Assembly (NCBI GenBank): GCA_028532985.1 | Contig: JANCIK010000001.1 | Span: 1,984,001 to 2,048,000 of the forward strand | Source: Stropharia rugosoannulata | Taxonomy: Eukaryota > Basidiomycota > Agaricomycetes > Agaricales > Strophariaceae | DNA: 64,000 bases | Reading direction: 5' to 3' | Shown: one piece after another, positions 1-13,869 of the stretch | Numbering within the stretch: the first letter of the stretch is position 1 | Layout of the letters: every line of letters starts with the position of its first letter | Translations under genes and position numbers: made by a program | The notes under the pieces: model-generated | Database searches by the model: none | What the model saw: only the letters and a program-made list of their open reading frames with translations | What the model was told of the DNA's origin: nothing

Positions 1-337
1 GGCATCTCTGATTTTGAAACGCATGAATCGTGGAAAGAATAGTCAATACGCCAACAATATATAATACACAATCACGGGGACCCTTCTTTTCTGAATCAAT
101 ATTATCAAAACATTATCATGCCTCAGATACGCCAGCCATTTTGGATCATTCGGAATTGCCAGATTTCACGAGTATATGCTGTTAATTAGCATCTCCTTAT
201 ACACTTACATAGATAGAATAGGGAAGATTTAACACCCAACACAAAAAGGAAGGATTGGTCCAGCTGATCTGTCTATGACGCTAAAATATGTCTGTGCGGG
301 CGGGTAAATCATTTGCAGAACTCTGTCGCATTTCACC
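1..337. other. 5' flank of the MBL hydrolase gene, no gene seen
   Basis: This AT-rich stretch precedes the first exon of the metallo-beta-lactamase-fold gene. I find no convincing coding exon on either strand. It probably holds that gene's promoter and the distal flank of a gene outside the window. Confidence 0.5.
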
Positions 338-1835
338 ATGAATCATTCTTCGGCAACTGTCAAGAAAGTAGCACGACTTTCTATCACATTTCTAGTAGAT
401 AATAGTATCGAATGGTAAGACAAAGCTGTCTATGCCATTCAGGTTAACGCTGCAATAAGTACGACGGGTGGACTAGGATGACGAAGTTACCACCTGGTTT
501 CACGCATGAACTACCGCAGCATATTCAACAACCTGAACACGGTGTGTTTGATAAATCGAAGCAAGTGCCTGTCCTCGATTTTGATAGGTTCTGCTGCGGT
601 GTGTTTATCTCACCTCTTGTGTCATCGCGATAAACTTGAAAGTTTGTTTTATTGGTTGATTTTAGGTGCCCATGGATTCTCTGCTCTGATTGTACGTATC
701 TGCGACGTCACCCATAACGACACAAGCTATGCGAGGGTACAATATAATGATACATTTTTTGTAGGAGACCTGGGACGATGCAGACGGACCATCGAATTTG
801 GTGCTCTTCGACACCGGCCCTGATTCTCTATCGCTCGTGCGGAATATCGATGCCATGAGTGTCCCACTCGAAAGCATCGGTCGTGTGGTTATCTCCCATT
901 GGCACAGCGACCATACAGGTGGCCTGCTCTCCTTTCTACGTCTGCGTAACTCAAGGCCACAATCAGTTTTGACTGCACAATGCGTAGTTGACGTACATCC
1001 TGATCGTCCTGTTGCACGCGGTATAGCGCCTGGGCCTGAATACGATAATGTTATATGCGCCTTACCTACCGACCCGTCTCTTCAGGCGTTAGAGGAGGCT
1101 TCTGGCCGCGTGGAAATGCATGCTGAAGGACATGGCGTTGCTGATGGGACTGTTTGGGTCAGTGGCGAAATTCCGAGGGTGACTGAGTACGAAACCGGGA
1201 TACTTGGGGGTATGAGATGGATTGATGACGATACCATTCCCGAGCGCAAGGGTAAATGGATTAAGGATGGTGTAAGTGGCAATTATTCAACTGTGCTATC
1301 CATGTACTAACATATCAATAACATATCTCAAAAAGCTTATTATGGATGAACGATACGCTGCGGTTGATGTCGCTGGCAAGGGACTCGTGATATTCAGCGC
1401 GTAAGACTCGACATGTTTTCTTTCTTTCGATAATAGTCCTGATTCGCTCTTCATGGGACTGCAAAGTTGTTCACATGCCGGCATTGTGAACGTTGTAAAG
1501 GACGCCGTTAATACCCTCAAACGGCCCATTTATATGGTGCGAGCCATCCCCCTTGTTCACTAAAGATCCACGTTAATTCATGATAGATAATTGGAGGCCT
1601 ACATCTTGCAGGCCCAGAATTTGGATCAAGAATACCGATGACAGTTGATTTCCTCTCCAGACAGCTTAAGCCGGCCCCAATGTATGTTCTTCCTATGCAT
1701 TGTACGGGCTTCCAAGCAAAGTTGGCATTGGAGGCTGCTTTTGGAGATGGGTGTGTACCGGCTGGGGTTGGCGTTAAGGTCGACTTGGTCGGCGATGAGG
1801 AAGGAGATAGGTTGTTGTTCCCACCTACGTATTAG
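338..1835 (+). CDS. Metallo-beta-lactamase-fold hydrolase (dihydropterin-phosphate-synthase-like MBL family)
   Basis: The product is a probable cytosolic metal-dependent hydrolase of the MBL fold, substrate unknown. The metal-binding signature SHWHSDHTGG lies in the long exon near 890-925 and supplies the HxHxDH ligands. Later pieces match the fold: CSHAGIVN near 1460, GGLHLAGPEFGSRIP near 1580, and a MHCTG motif near 1697 for the last histidine. The start at 338 was chosen because its exon encodes ITFLVDNSIEW, and an intron at 415-476 then joins it in frame to MTKLPPGFTHELPQH. Further introns lie near 600-665, 693-763, 1300, 1400 and 1535. Fungal relatives are usually annotated as MBL hydrolases similar to archaeal ribofuranosylaminobenzene phosphate synthase-like proteins. 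The class is well supported; the physiological role is not known. Confidence 0.85.
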
Positions 1836-2638
1836 GTATGTATCGAATCAATGGCCCACCATAAGCACACCTACCTCCAAATTGACTATTTGTCAGAAGC
1901 GCAATATGACTGCATGAATCTCACCCTTATTACCAATGTCCGTAAAGGGGATTCTCGACTTGTTCAACTTGACGATACATATCACAAGCGGCAAGATTGT
2001 CGGCTACACTCGAATGATTCGTTAGGTGTCTGAAAAATCCGTGATGATTGTTCCATTTTGGTTCCATTTATGAAGGCACAAACCATGTCGATAAAAGACC
2101 TTAACGATTAATGGAGAGAGAGATAACTTTACGACTGAACGCGCGTCGCGCGACCAGGTGTGGCAGAGTTATGACAAGAGTCTCGCAAGAGTCAGACCAG
2201 GATGCAAATTCAATTGCACTCTGTGTGATCACCAATGTGCACAAGGAAGTAGTACAGTCGGATGAATGAAATGACTAATCAAGCACGAAGGGTTTGAGGT
2301 GAAGCGGATACATACCAGTTGGGATACTGTTGATGTCGATAATGAGTGACATAAATGAGGCTCCCCTGTGTTGTTAATTAATGAGGTTGTGACAGTCAAT
2401 AATGATTAATTTCATAGCTTGCCCTGATACCACTGCAGAGCACTGCCCAACGGGACCATCCTGTCGCGCCTTGACTCTCTGAGTGCAGTTGCATCCACTC
2501 TTTTGACCTCAGCGCAACCAGCTTTTTGCCAACCAGCTTTTCGCGCAAGGGAGTAGTCCTCTGACGTCGCTTCTGTGGCTGCGCCTGAAAACAACTGAAA
2601 ACACATTACAAACCCTTCCGGCCAATTGGTATGATTCG
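1836..2638. other. Intergenic, no supported gene
   Basis: About 800 bp lie between the MBL gene and the Cdc1-like gene. The open frames here are short, have no recognisable motif and show no splice-joined continuation. The stretch probably holds the 3' UTR of the first gene and the promoter of the second. Confidence 0.5.
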
Positions 2639-4894
2639 ATGCTGTCTGATTCTCACTCGAATGTATCCGTCCATCGATCTTCCAGAACAAGCCTCTATTC
2701 CTCGCAAACTATAATCAAAGCACTCAGGCTCATATGGGTTGCTCTCATCTTGTTTGGGGAGCTGGGAACAGTCTACTGGACTATCGCAAGATGCCGCTGG
2801 CCGTCAATACGAAATAGCGCTCAGGTAGACCTGTATCTTTGACTGTTATTTGACGAATGCGTTCTTATCCGAGCGGTTATAGACTCAGGCGAAACCCACG
2901 CATGTTCTCCTCCTCTCAGATACTCAAGTTCAGGCACGGCCTCTAAAGTCTGGCACGGCGTTTTCGTTCCAACGCCTTTTCTTCGACCTTACACTTCGCA
3001 AACATTGGCGCGTCGCGTCAAATTTGAATCCTGATGTTGTTATTTTCTTGGGGGATATGTTGGCAAACGGAAAAGGTGCTCATAGCCGGGAAGAGTGAGC
3101 GTTTTGTTTTGTCTTTGAATAGTGTCCTGGTAGAATGCTAACGAGCCTGTACCAGGTACGATTTTGAAGTGAGGAAATTCAAGTCCATATTTTGGGCAAA
3201 GGGTAATACGACTTTCCATTACGTACCAGGAAATGAAGATGTTGGGTGAGCATTGACGTCTGCTCTTCTCCAACTATTTTCGTACCCATTCTCAAACGTG
3301 TATGTATAGGCTTGGTTCTGTTGCTTCTGTCTCGAATAATCTGCGCTCTTATTTTACGGCAAATTTTGGACCAGTGAACTCGAAATTTGTGATTGCTAAC
3401 CACACCTTTGTCGGACTGGACTCCCCTGGACTTGTGGATGAGGATTACCATCGGCATGCTAGTCATATCACGTTTGATGACTGGAAACCTGTTCCCAGTG
3501 GTCCTGTTGAATTTGTTAGAACTGTGTCCAATGGTAAGTGTCATGAAGAGGGAAAGAGTTCCCGTGTCATCACAGTCTATTTGGCAATGCTGATTTTATG
3601 TGCGTGTGCTATACAGAGAAATTATTAAACATTATTCTCCTCAGTCACATCCCTCTTTCACGTTCCGAGACCACAAGCTGTGGCCCGAATCGAGAAAGAG
3701 GGAGTATAAGGAGAACCGCGGGTCCAGGTTATCAAAGCATGCTTGGGAAGCACACGACATCGTTTTTGTTAAAAGCTCTGAACCCATTAGTGGTATTCAG
3801 GTAAAGCGTTTTATTTCACCTTCACCGATGCCTGACTTGCGTCTTCTAGTGGAGATAATCATGATTATTGTGATTATATTCATGTAGTTCCTGGCAGCGA
3901 ACGGGAGGCTAGTCATTCAGACACACCTGTTCGAGAAGTCACCGTCAAATCTTTCTCTGTTTCACCCCATATCAAGCGACCCGGATTTCAGCTTTTGACA
4001 CTCATTGAACCCACACAAGTTTATGCAGGAACTAAAACATATTCAGATGGCCTGTGTCTACTTCCCGATCAGCATGCCATATATTCTTCTGTATATTTTC
4101 CTGTTCTATTCTTAACCTTCGCGGTCTTGCTCATTCAACGATTTCGCAAGCGACGTTCCACGAGGCTTAAGAACATCGATACGTCATCTTCGTTCTTTCC
4201 TCTGAGCCGGGGAACAGCTACACTTCAAGCTGAACCCGACCCAGGACAGTTAAGCGCCACCTGGTCACCATACTCTCCCATGTTGTCTACTAGTCCCCGC
4301 GCGAGTTTTCCGTCGGATATTCGTACACCACGCAGCCCCTTCGGATCTACGGCTCGTCTTGTTGCCTCTGTCCCTGGAAGCCCTGCTCCATCGTCCCCAG
4401 CTTCATTTCATGTTCCTTTGCATGCACAAGAAGATGGCAGTGAAGAGGAAGATCTGATGTATCCTAGTCAGTACATCACTCATCGTGACTCTTACAGCCT
4501 ACGACAACGGAGCGACGACGAATGGTCGCATGTTAGGGATGAAGAAGACGCTAGTGATGACTATCGTCAGGAGGATGTCTCGGAAGATAGTTTACTATCT
4601 CCAAGTAATAGTCCTGAGTTCAACTCCTCGCCACCTCAAAAAAGGCGACCTACTTCGTTCAAATCGACATGGTCCTGGTCGTACACTTTTGTGTTAAAAG
4701 GACGCAGGAGGCGGTTATCACTTTCGCTTCCTTCGTTGAACGCACTGAACAACCTACTGGAATTGATTGGGATCAGTAATGTGACTCTGACAAGAAAAAG
4801 AAAGCACGGTACACCCGCATTTGCCCTTTCTATGTTCAGTGTAATTTGGCCTGCGGCCATTATATGGACGATCGTCAACGGATTCTTCTTCTGA
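2639..4894 (+). CDS. Cdc1/Ted1-type calcineurin-like phosphoesterase, membrane-anchored
   Basis: The product resembles Cdc1/Ted1/MPPE1 metallophosphoesterases, which act in the ER/Golgi and remodel GPI-anchor ethanolamine phosphate. The first exon encodes a short tail then a membrane segment (LRLIWVALILFGELGTVYW). Later exons carry the phosphoesterase motifs in order: LLLSDTQVQ near 2905, VVIFLGDM near 3030-3062, VPGNEDVG near 3225-3246, ILLSHIPLSRS near 3635 and SGDNHDYCDY near 3845-3885. A second membrane segment (VYFPVLFLTFAVLLI) lies near 4090-4135, followed by a long Ser/Pro/Asp-rich cytosolic tail and a final hydrophobic stretch ending at the stop. The GNHD motif reads GNED, so one usual metal or catalytic histidine appears replaced. 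Family assignment is good; enzymatic competence is uncertain. Confidence 0.8.
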
Positions 4895-5614
4895 CATTCT
4901 CCAAAGCGCATTACATTGCTAATAATACTTATATAGACAGTCGATTCTCGCAGTATAATTTTAGTTCACCTAGTTGTCTGTTGTCGTTGTGCCCTCCACC
5001 AATTGTAGTGTATGTAGAAAGCAACTTGAGCATTGAAATTTGAGCGCTCTTGTTAGTATGTAGTCTTTTTAGATCGATTGCACATGGACACCATGTTCAT
5101 AATGGTATGCCTGTGAAAGTGCAGGGAAAGACAGGAAGCGCTCTTCTCAGGAATTCATTTGATTCGTGAACCTTGAAAATAAGTATTTTGACGCTGGGGA
5201 TGACACAGGATATCACCAAGATATCACTGTTGGGGCAAGCGCGGTCGTGCGAAGGGCGTCTCTCGGAACCACGAGGGCGGTACTATCCCGAGCCGGTTAC
5301 TATCGGCTTCTGCACATACGGAGCGGCATTCCCCTAATAAGCATCGCCATTCTGTATTGATCCTGTGTACAAAATGTATTGTGGAGGCTTCACTGCATTG
5401 ACCGGAGACGGGTATATGGCCTTGAGAAAATAACACGTTGCGTGTAAGAGCTTCAATTTCAATAGTCAACTGCCATACCGGAGAGCAACGTACGCGCTTT
5501 TCCGGGCACATTTGATGCCCATAAGACGTCCGGTCCTTTAATTTATACCTCCACCTGCCCTTACATCCTCCTTCATATCCTTACCCTTTCTTAACAGCTA
5601 TTTATCAAGCTTAA
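4895..5614. other. Intergenic, no supported gene
   Basis: This stretch holds the 3' flank of the phosphoesterase gene and the promoter of the heme-biosynthesis gene. The last 80 bases before 5615 are pyrimidine-rich, a usual feature around fungal transcription starts. No coding exon could be supported. Confidence 0.5.
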
Positions 5615-6897
<1,283 letters not shown>

Positions 6898-7304
6898 ATT
6901 AGAGATGGTATGGGTTGTGGTCGTGCCACTGTTGTACTAATCCAAATGTTATACTTATTGAACTGTTAAATTAACTCTTGCTTCGATTTGATCGCACACC
7001 TCTCAAACGCCGTGATGAGTGCGACTTGGTACAAGAGCTGCGAAAGTGACAATTACGTCGCTGATAATTAATACCAAATCAAAACAGTGCTCGTCGCTCG
7101 AGGCCAATTCGATGATTAAGCGCCCGTCGCTTGTTAGATCAAAAAATTTACGCAATAAGACCTCATTGCGCATGAAACTCCGGAACACTTGCTGTACGTG
7201 TTTGAACAAATTTCACCCCTAATATAGATGGTATACAAAAACAGTATGTAAGGATTACAATCGTGGTTAGACGTTCCGAAAAGCAATATACGCATTACGC
7301 TACA
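6898..7304. other. Convergent intergenic region, no gene seen
   Basis: The heme gene ends on the left and the transporter gene ends on the right, so this AT-rich 400 bp holds two convergent 3' UTRs. No coding exon could be supported. Confidence 0.5.
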
Positions 7305-8872
7305 CTAGTCCCGTCTCTTATCATCGCCGCTCTGGCTAGCTGCCGCTGAGCTTTCGCCATCCTCTACATTACGTAGAGCCGTATCTGCCTTGTAATTTCC
7401 GAGATGGAAGTATGCAGCAGGTAAAGCGACGAACAAAGCCCCCACAACATTCCCGAGAAACGCGGCAATGAGTGACCTAGATAAATGTGTCAATTAAAGA
7501 CTCTGTGTAACGGGGTGTGAGTTAACAAGGCTCACTTCCGGATGTACTGGTCAACGGTAAGCTATGTGGGTACAATGTTTAGACGATGAAATGGCTGCAG
7601 CTGCGGAGGTGTGTAATAAACTCACCGGAGCTCCGAACATGATGCCCAATGGGACGGAGAACATGTTTGCGACAACTTTAGATGCAATGTATCAGATAGT
7701 GCTTCTATAGATTAGCAGCGGCCTGTAGCTTACCGTGATCAAATCCACACGCAACAAATATCTATTTCAGCGCTATCAGAACATCGCCCAAAGGACGTTG
7801 GCAGATGACGTCTTACCCAGATAGGAATCCAAATCGCAAAAATCTAATGAGAAACACGTCAACAAGGAAGACAAAATCGCTCAATGCGTCCTCTCTCACT
7901 TTGGAGATGGTGTCTCGTGCTCCTGCTGCTTGCTATAATTATGTTCTTATCAACGGGTTCTCAAAGTATCACCATTAAATGAAGCTTACCCATACTGCGA
8001 CGGAGACTAGCCAGTTACAGCCAATACCTCTGAGGAAAATCTGATGCCATTGGGGTTCACCAGCTTTATGGCTGAGAGTAAGCTGATTAGTTCATACATC
8101 ACGCCACACCAATTCCCACATATACTGACATCGCAAAGGTCTTGATGAACGTTGCGTATGGGTCGGTTGACACAATCCCTGAGTCTAAAAAAGTAAGGAT
8201 TTTCAGTATACACGATGAGACGTCTATTTGAGGTCACATACAGTGGGTCAAGATAGCGGCGAAGAAGAGACTCCCGGCGAGGTTTCCGAAGAAAACTAAC
8301 AGGTTTTCGGGGTTTAGCGGGTGAATCTGACGGACCTGGGTGACTAACCTATAAGCCAATTCAGAGGCAGACTCCACCAAGGAATTTCGCGAGTAGCGAC
8401 GGCCATGGGGAAAATCTGTGCGGGGTAATAATAAGTGCCGGAAACACGAGCCAATTGCGGACATACCATCATGTTACTTGTAAGTAGCTCCTGGCCTTGT
8501 AGTACAATCCTTGGGAAAGGCCTCATCAGCATCTGAGGATATGGCCAGCTGACAGCTAGTCACATCACCAAACCAACTGGGAAGACGAAGCCTCCTAGAA
8601 CCTTTACGATGCCAGGATTGGAGGCAGTAAGACCAGTGGCTCCACCTTGCAAAACCTCTGAAAGCAGGCCACCGAACGATAGCATAGCACCTGCCATGAA
8701 CTATGGACGTTGTCAGACACAGTAGGCAGTGAAAATGTCGGGCGACACTTACGGCCTTGATAAAGACGGACTCGTATCGATCTTTGTGTTTCTTGATGCC
8801 CTGCTGCACAAAGAAGTAGGAGACCTCTGCAGGAGTCATAGTACTGGGTGGCTCAGCGTAGGTAGCGACCAT
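7305..8872 (-). CDS. Formate/nitrite transporter (FNT) family membrane channel
   Basis: FNT proteins move formate, nitrite or similar small anions across the membrane as pentameric channels. The model runs leftward from MVATYAEPPSTMTPAEVSYF, through GAMLSFGGLLSEVLQGG, the FNT signature GQELLTSNMM, FPMAVATREIPWWSLPLNW, LLVFFGNLAGSLFFAAILTH, and the last helix AFLGNVVGALFVALPAAYF. It ends in a short polar tail (ALRNVEDGESSAAASQSG). At least six short introns split it. The family is clear; the substrate (nitrite, formate or acetate) cannot be told from sequence. No nitrate or nitrite reductase gene is adjacent, so there is no assimilation cluster here. A TATAAA and a GATA-type site lie upstream on the same strand. 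Confidence 0.9.
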
Positions 8873-8998
8873 CTTGGAAGCGCAGTCTCTGGGAGGGAAT
8901 GGACTCGAAAAGACTCGTTTAGCACGACCGAGTACTATATGTAGGCTTGGTAGCCCATCATAATGCTTATGCTATCTGTGTGCGAGAAGTTCCCCGCG

Positions 8999-9004
8999 TT
9001 TATA
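8999..9004 (-). promoter_or_regulatory. TATA-like element of the FNT transporter gene
   Basis: TATAAA reads on the minus strand about 130 bp upstream of the transporter start codon. The distance is plausible for a core promoter with a 5' UTR of about 100 bp. This is pattern match only. Confidence 0.4.
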
Positions 9005-9087
9005 TTTCGGCTTACACGGTGAATGCAATTAATATTGACGAGTTTAAATATGGATGCTGCCCGGAGAAGAGTGAGAGTGAACGTGTA

Positions 9088-9093
9088 CTTATC
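9088..9093 (-). promoter_or_regulatory. GATA-factor site (GATAAG) upstream of the FNT transporter
   Basis: GATAAG on the minus strand lies about 215 bp upstream of the transporter start. AreA/Nit2-type GATA factors control nitrogen-source genes in fungi, so the site would fit a nitrite transporter. One hexamer can occur by chance. Confidence 0.25.
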
Positions 9094-9329
9094 TCAAGAA
9101 GCCTTTAGCGAGTGAGAGTCCCATAAAAAGAAGACATACTAGACTGTTACCGCTGTTCCCTGTCCCAATTAAGGTTTTGAGAAGCATGCGATTGAGTAAC
9201 CAGTGCAGTCAGGTACTGTGTCGGCTGAAATAGACTGAGAACGGCAGTTGGAAATGAGGACAAGTTGGAGGAGATGACTGTCCTGTCCAATCACTGCTCA
9301 TGACGCTCAGCCCTCTTTATTTTTAGACT

Positions 9330-9380
9330 GCTATCCGTTGGCTATCCGTTTCAGGCTATTCGTTACCCATGCTATATCCG
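9330..9380. repeat. Cluster of four GCTATCCGTT-like decamers
   Basis: GCTATCCGTT occurs at 9330-9339 and 9341-9350, GCTATTCGTT at 9355-9364, and a looser GCTATATCCG at 9371-9380. They are directly repeated with uneven spacing, so this is not a simple microsatellite. It could be a factor-binding cluster or chance. Confidence 0.5.
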
Positions 9381-10718
9381 CGTCAGGGCTCGACCTGGCT
9401 CAACGAGTTTTCTATTCGCTTAGACTGAGCCTATGTACCAGAAAAACAGGACCTATTATATAGACTCCCCACTTCGCCCTGCTTCAGATTCACCCATGAA
9501 AGCTAATGAGCCGGCCAGCTGACATATACAGTAGTTATACGGAGTTAGAACAAAGTTAGAACTTGTCAAGTACTGCTTTTCTCTCATGCGTAACTTGAGT
9601 ATGAACATGTCTGTTCTGTCTTCAATTGACTCCAGTCCAGACATGAGCTCAAAATAAAATCATGAATGGGTAAAGTACTCCGATTCCTTACCAACATCGG
9701 ATTTTCACTGCTACCTCTGGCATTCAACTGTCAGAGTACGATCAGCACCCTAGCCTAGGTCCTAGGAAATATCCAGCAGGAGGACATGTCGGCATTGTGC
9801 CACTCTGCAAGCAGCAACACGAAACACTACTTATTCGTCAGTTACAGATTCACATATATGTAAAATAGGACAACCTGGCTGCAGATAATCACGTAGTGAA
9901 TGCCGAGCAGGATGAGAGCATCAACACTCAAGGCGGACACGCTCTGCTCCTTCTGTGATACATATTGCGAGGATGGCAATTAAGATTCAAGCCCTTAGCG
10001 GCCCATCGATAAGTACACTTCGCCTCGACGACTTGATCAATGACTTCTGATTTCGATACAGCGCAAGTCGACGAACTCTGTTGCGTCTGGTCTAGCCAAA
10101 ACTTGACATTCGTCTTAGCCTTTGCTCAGCCTCTGGGCACAATTTAGACCACGAAGACAAGAGAGAGAACGGAACGGGACCCGACATCTCGATTTCGTAC
10201 ATGGAGTCAGATGGACTCCTAAAGGATAAATGGTATGAATACATAGATGTCCGGGAGTGTTGCCTACATTGTGCTGCGCGAAGACTCGAATACTCACTGA
10301 GTCTGAATTTTGAATTGAGCCGTTGGTGAGCATGGGTTAGGGGTTACATCAATCATATGATGTTACTGGAGAGTTGGTGCGTTGATGGCAACTGAGCAAC
10401 TGAGGTGACTTTTAGCGTTGATTTTGCAGTTCGAGGAATCAAGCCCATGTGATGACCACGATGCAGCTCAACTAAAGCAGTTGACAGATGCTGTTGATTC
10501 GGTGATACAGTGTTTCTGCGCTGATGACCCAATGATGACCTACGCTGCCTTCAAAACTACATATTCTCTTCGTTCTCCAGTCAACCCATAGAAATACAAT
10601 ATCCCTCAGTTGATTCTAACCTCGCATTTAGGAGCGCATAAAAGTCATATAAATTAACATGTCAATAGAAAACGAAACGACAACAAACACTGCAGTGACG
10701 ATATAGATACAAAAATAC

Positions 10719-13700
10719 TCAGACGCCATCCCATTCACCAACGCCTGGCTTATTCCTCTGTGTCCTCTTCATGTCGTCCCCAAGGCGTCGCGGGGCATTG
10801 TGTAATACACCAACTGAATGGGCTGCCATAGTGTGGCTGTTGACACCAGGTGGGAAGAGCGTGTTACGATTGTAGGAGCTACGTTCCTTTCGACGAATAT
10901 GAGTGGGAGCTGGGAAAGGTTGGGGAAGACCTTTATTTTCTCCCTCCGAGTAGAATATACGAGGGCGCCATTCCGCACGCTCATCCATAATAGCCGAGTT
11001 CTTGAATTTTTCAATCAATGCCTCTTTCCCCCTGTTACACGATTTTAAGTTATCATTGAAAAAATTCACTGAATTTGCCACTCACTGATAGTTTGCGTAG
11101 CTCATTTGTAATACCTTTTCCGACGAGAACATATTCCTAGGATATATTAGATGAGATGTGTTTGCAACCGAAAAGGTACTTACCATTTCGCGCCGAGGCG
11201 TTCTTTGGCGAACAGAAGCAACGCCTCGACGTCAATGAAGTTGACGAAAGCATAACCCACGTTGCAACCTTAGTGCTTTAAGTACAGCGAACAGTCGGAT
11301 ATATATATAAAGCTTCTCACCATTTCTGAAGTCCATGCGCAGGTACAAGAAATCGATCTTTTGGGGACATACTTTCGCGATATACGTTGTCAAATCCGAA
11401 TCAGTCATTTTGTTGGGTATATTCTTGATCATAATCGTGGTCCGCGTGTCTTCCCCGCTGATGATTCTCTCAAGTCTGAGCTGATTGTTGTCCTGCTTCG
11501 TGCTGGCACTTGCCACCGAAGTCGAAGCGTCTACTTTGAGTGACGCCACCGAGCGGTCGACGAAGGCAGGGACGGACGCGGGTACAGATGTCATTAGATG
11601 GCGGGCGTGATATCCCCCCTGCTTGACCAACGCTTCAACGTTGTCTAACAAGAGCTGCGGTTGACTATTATTCATTTGAGGCTGGGGATGTATGTACACG
11701 GCCGCCTGGCATACTGAGCCGCGTCTCGGGACCACATCTTCGCGAGGAAACATAGGCACCGGTGACGGGGAGGTCACAGTTGTGTTGAACGCCGTTAAGG
11801 CTGGTTCGTAGCCCCACCCGTAGGGCATTGCCTGCATTTGCGCATCCATGTACTCATAATTTTGTATGGACGGGCCAGAGCAAGACGGCGTGTTCATTAT
11901 GTTCGACAAAATCGGAGATACGTTGCCGATGGGGCATTGGTAGTATATAGGCGGAGTGGGAGGAGACGGTAAGAACGGGTATGGCGTGAACGTGTGCATG
12001 TTGTGCGACGGACCCCGAGATGGACAGTAGTGGCAAAGTCCATCTGGACTATAGGGAGGAATATGGTAATTCTCCGCTTCCCAATGAAGCTGGTCTTGCG
12101 CTGGGATATGAGAAAAGACTTGTATGCCGGGCTGTCGTCTATGAGGAGATCCTTGACCGTGTGACATCATATGACCATTTTCTGCCAACCCTTCAATAGG
12201 CATCGTCGAATAGAAAAAGGGAGGAGAGTTGGCTGTCCGTGGAATGCCTGATGAAGGTACAACAGCCAGGTTGTTCACTGGAAAATCATCCTCACGCTGA
12301 TACAGAAAGCGCTGGCGGATTTGCGATTGGGTTCCTGCAGGACCTATCTTCAGACCGTTGAATGACTCCCCGGCCGTTGCAGGATTCGGGAAAGGTTCTA
12401 TAGTGCTGGCGACAGGTCTCGGCTCAACTGCGTACTCGTTTGACCGTTTAAGCGCAAATATCTTCATGCCAAACATGGTCTGCTTCTCGAATTCTTGGTA
12501 TGCCATTTCTGCGTCTCTGACATCATGATATTCGACGTGGTATATGATAGTAGAGTGCTGTTATTCAATTAGAACAATCATTGTTTCATTTTGATAAAAA
12601 CTCTTACACCCTGCCTATCAACTTCTTGCTGGATGAATTTGAACATACGCAGACTACCAAACATTTTCAGGAGATTTTGAAGAATCGCAATGTTTATACC
12701 CCCGCGCAACAGAGGAACATCTTCATTCGGTTGATTGAGACCCGGCGCAGAGCATTGTTTTTCTTCCAAATCATCGTGGCAGTGTTTCTCGTCTTCAACC
12801 TTCTGAACAGTAAAAGAAAAGGCGCCTTCTATCCCATCGAGGAATCGAGATTGACCCAATGTCTACCGGTTTGCATTGTTCGGTGAATAAGTCTATCATG
12901 TAAGTATTAGTTGTACATACCTCGCAAAGTTCTTCGCATAGTTTCTCCCGTGTGACGCATCTGGCTGTTACCCCCAATGGCCAATCTGCATAGTATTCTG
13001 TATCATCGTTACTCTGTCTCAGTCGCTCCTCCAATTTTGTCTCCGTGATTAAGTCCTTTGCTATCTTCGCAGAGCGCACGTCGAAAAACACGACCGGGAC
13101 GACGCCTTTGTCGCGTTGTAGAGTATTGATTCCTTTCACAATCTCCCGTGAGCCTATACTATCTATTGTACAGCGTTCAGAAACAGCATTGTTGAGCGCA
13201 TTGACCAGCACTGATTCAAGGTAATGGTTGGTGACTGTGGGTGGAATGTTTTCAAGCTTTCGAGTTGCATCAGATAGGTATTGGATGCTTTTATGTCGTA
13301 TACTCACCAGGAGGATCCGTGTGGAATCAACATCGCAATCCAATATTTCCTCGAGGATTTGCCCTGACACCTCACGCGCAGCGTCCAAGCTAGCGGCCGT
13401 TCTTATACTTGATGACGGGGTAAGAGGAGGAGTGAGTAAGAGATGCGGCTCATCGCGCTCTGTACGACGACGGTTGTGCGTCTTGGATCCCGACGGCTTA
13501 CGATACGTAGGATCAATGGATGCGTATTTGACGTGTCGGATGTGCACGCCCTTATCCACGACTGCCGCGGGAGGCTTGGACTCAGGAGAAGATGGAGCGG
13601 ATGGCTGCTGCATAGTTCGCCCTTCGTCAACCCCTTTCTCGCTTGAAATGGGGCTAGAGTGGTAGGGAAACCTGTAATATAATCAGATGGGCATGTAAAA

Positions 13701-13869
13701 AAAAATGTCCTGCTCACCAAATATTGGGGAGAGAAGGAGAATGTTGTAACCTTGGTAGATGAGGCGTGCGCGTAGCGTTCTTGGGTTCTGAATCAACGAG
13801 TGGCGGGAAAGACCTGGTATGTGGCTGTGAAAGGCCGTCTAACATGGTCGAAGTAGAAGATGGCCGCAT
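10719..13869 (-). CDS. Mei2-like RNA-recognition-motif protein
   Basis: The product belongs to the Mei2-like RNA-binding proteins; fission yeast Mei2 drives meiotic entry with a non-coding RNA partner. The defining C-terminal RRM starts at TTIMIKNIPNKMTDSDL (near 11400-11450) and continues across introns to LIEKFKNSAIMDERAEWRP near 10960-11020. Two weaker N-terminal RRM-like regions carry GVVPVVFFDVRSAKIAKDLI (near 13050-13110) and VEYHDVRDAEMAYQEF (near 12500-12540), spaced as in Mei2. Between them and the last RRM is a long Pro/Ser/Tyr-rich disordered linker. The 5' end at 13869 (MRPSSTSTMLDGLS) joins by an intron near 13690 to the Ser/Pro-rich segment, and is the least certain part. A start at 13613 is the alternative. 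Confidence 0.85.

Larger units (their letters stand above)
8873..10718. other. Long gene-poor spacer between transporter and Mei2-like gene
   Basis: At 1.8 kb this is the longest stretch without a gene in the window. The open frames inside are under 75 codons and have no recognisable motif. It contains the transporter's upstream region, a cluster of near-identical decamers at 9330-9380 and short CCTAG-rich palindromes near 9755. It may include decayed sequence, but I recognise no family. Confidence 0.4.

Noticed and set aside
2412..2690. 92-codon minus-strand open frame overlapping the start of the Cdc1-like gene
   Set aside because: It overlaps a well-supported exon on the other strand and shows no family features.
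7305..8872. Recent bacterial transfer of the FNT transporter
   Set aside because: The gene has at least six typical short fungal introns and such transporters are widespread in fungi, so nothing here indicates recent transfer.
8873..10718. Possible decayed transposon or gene in the long spacer
   Set aside because: No terminal repeats, no recognisable protein fragment and no coherent exon series were found by eye.
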